Shown one piece after another: positions 63,187-64,000 of a DNA stretch of 64,000 bases. The notes under the pieces are model-generated. The model was not told where the DNA came from, ran no database searches, and was given only the letters and a program-made list of their open reading frames with translations. Within the stretch, counting starts at the first letter, position 1. Each line of letters begins with the position of its first letter. A program made the position numbers and the translations under genes. This DNA is from Cryptoclostridium sp964637365 (GTDB taxonomy: Bacteria; Bacillota; Dehalobacteriia; UBA7702): assembly GCA_964637365.1 (NCBI GenBank), contig CAZWWH010000009.1, forward strand, positions 15,899-79,898, read 5' to 3'.

Positions 63187-63287
63187 AAAATCCCCTCGGT
63201 GTGTGAAAAGCACCCCATTTCTTTAGTGCAAGTATATCATACTTGTCTAACAAATGGGGTGCTTTTCATATGTATCACAGGGGTTTT
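63186..63287. repeat. Long nested inverted repeat
   Basis: TGTGAAAAGCACCCCATTT and AAATGGGGTGCTTTTCATA pair over 19 positions with one wobble. Inside them CAAGTATA/TACTTG pair, and outside AAATCCCCT/AGGGGTTTT extend the stem. The result is a hairpin of about 100 bases without a gene. It may be a MITE-like repeat or a strong structural terminator. From 63288 to 63540 I see nothing else. Confidence 0.55.
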
Positions 63288-63554
63288 CTTTACATTCTTT
63301 TATTGCATTTTCCTCCAAATTAAAAATTTATAATTATAAAAATGCACGATGCCGTAACGATTATTTCCACTTAATATAATGAAAAATGAATAAAAGATCT
63401 AAAACTATTTACTATATATTTTAACATATTAGATTGCCACTTTGATAACAAAAAGTAATCGGAAAAGAGGCAATAAATTTAACGGATAACAAGAAATATA
63501 CAGTAGGGGGTATTGTCAAGAAAAAATGAAAAGGATAGAATGAAGTTAGTAATG

Positions 63555-63735
63555 AAAGATAAATCGCAAAGCAACGGAATTGGGTGAGACTCCCAAACGG
63601 ACCGGCCACTGTAAGGCGGAGCGAACTTCAAAAACGCCACTAAGAACCCCCTTGGGAAGGCGAAGTAAGCGAAGAAGCCAAGTCAGGATACGTACTTTGC
63701 ATACGCCACCGGAATTGGCATAAGGTCGATACAAG
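63555..63735 (+). promoter_or_regulatory. Cobalamin riboswitch
   Basis: The conserved core of the B12 aptamer is present in order: GGGTGAGACTCCCAAACGG (63581-63599, with the P3 arm and ACGG), CCGGCCACTGTAAGGCGGAG (63602-63621), GCCACTAAGAA, TGGGAAGGCGAAGTAAGCGAAG, and GCCAAGTCAGGATAC with a final GCC. Its ligand would turn off the gene that follows, through the terminator at 63759-63790. This fits regulation of cobalt or B12 uptake or synthesis. Confidence 0.92.
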
Positions 63736-63758
63736 AAGCCTCCGTATCGAAAAAAATG

Positions 63759-63790
63759 AAAGCCGTATTCCGAATGGAATGCGGCTTTTT
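63759..63790 (+). terminator. Riboswitch-controlled terminator
   Basis: A 13-bp stem (AAAGCCGTATTCC with GGAATGCGGCTTT, one G-U pair) with loop GAAT and five T lies just after the aptamer, as expected for an expression platform. Confidence 0.85.
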
Positions 63791-63878
63791 GATTCCATTT
63801 TGTTATCACCAAAATGAAAAAAGAGGTCATAATGGACTCCTTGTGGTTCGTAATGATAAATCAAAAGAAGGAGGAGGA

Positions 63879-63980
63879 ATGAAAGAGGGACAAGCCTATA
63901 GCTTGTCTTGGGGCCATACGGCCCACAGTCACTGGATCACGATTGTTAACGCAAAGAATTTTATGAAAGGAACAATGTAA
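63879..63980 (+). CDS. Possible 33-residue leader peptide
   Basis: ATG at 63879 has GGAGGAGG just upstream and the frame ends in TAA four bases before the next ATG. The product (MKEGQAYSLSWGHTAHSHWI, to 33 residues) has no family that I know. It may be a true leader peptide or a chance frame. Confidence 0.3.
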   Translation: MKEGQAYSLSWGHTAHSHWITIVNAKNFMKGTM

Positions 63981-63983
63981 ATT

Positions 63984-64000
63984 ATGAAAAAGCATCTCAT
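63984..64000 (+). CDS. Start of a riboswitch-controlled gene (cut by window edge)
   Basis: ATG at 63984 follows AAAGGAAC at a usable distance and opens MKKHL before the window ends. The B12 riboswitch upstream suggests a cobalt or B12 transport or biosynthesis gene (for example cbiM), but the sequence does not show it. Confidence 0.4.

Noticed and set aside
1..64000. CRISPR array or intact insertion sequence
   Set aside because: I saw no regularly spaced repeats and no transposase reading frame.

Overview
The window reads as a chromosomal segment of an anaerobic, endospore-forming member of the Bacillota (Clostridia; possibly a Peptococcaceae or Dehalobacterium-like lineage, but the sequence does not fix the genus). 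Reasons: a complete spoIIIAA-AH operon, sigma-K and a SpoIID-like protein; the Firmicutes orders recN-argR-mnmM-nadK-tlyA-dxs-[OLE]-ispA-xseBA-nusB and relA-dtd-MBL-hisS-aspS-6S RNA-tcdA; AGGAGG-type ribosome binding sites; and many oxygen-sensitive or anaerobic-type enzymes (radical SAM, iron ADH, ferredoxin-type aldo/keto reductase, corrinoid methyltransferases).

Layout. 0-3 kb: a cobalamin-binding-type radical SAM protein and a divergently transcribed aminotransferase sharing an operator-like inverted repeat. 3-20.5 kb (minus strand): recN, argR, mnmM, nadK, tlyA, dxs, oapA, the large noncoding OLE RNA, ispA, xseB, xseA, a TsaD-like paralog, nusB, amaP, asp23 and spoIIIAH-AA. 20.6-26.3 kb (plus strand): an atypical ABC exporter, then a monomethylamine methyltransferase operon (mtmC-mtmB-mtbA-like) in which mtmB carries an in-frame amber codon at 203, the known pyrrolysine position. 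26.4-32.4 kb (minus): an acidic Cys/His-tailed CD1247-type protein, efp, an Xaa-Pro peptidase, tldE/tldD, aroK and yqeG. 32.6-37.3 kb: an accessory zone with an unknown Rossmann-like protein, two inverted paralogous ribbon-helix-helix genes, a candidate small RNA, sigK, and a DUF1538 membrane protein with two P-II-like partners. 37.3-41.3 kb: iron alcohol dehydrogenase, aldehyde dehydrogenase and a 4Fe-4S aldo/keto reductase. 41.4-61 kb (minus): mnmA, rarA, trxA, tcdA, 6S RNA, aspS, hisS, a metallo-beta-lactamase hydrolase, dtd, relA, secF, secD, yajC, tgt, queA, spoIID, queH, ruvB, ruvA, ruvC. 61.3-64 kb: a PAQR/hemolysin III protein, a cysteine hydrolase, tRNA-Thr(CGT), a degenerate stretch with a long hairpin, and a cobalamin riboswitch with terminator ahead of a gene cut by the window edge.

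How it fits together. MtmB (pyrrolysine enzyme) methylates the corrinoid protein MtmC, and the UroD-fold methyltransferase then moves the methyl group to a thiol or pterin acceptor, so the cell can probably use monomethylamine. The B12 riboswitch at the right edge fits a B12-dependent lifestyle. OLE RNA with its membrane partner OapA sits at its classical place between ispA and dxs. I see no pylTSBCD genes, CRISPR array, intact IS element or rRNA in the window. The most notable items are the pyrrolysine mtmB, the OLE RNA with visible promoter and closing stem, the DUF1538/P-II module and the inverted pair of small DNA-binding-type genes.
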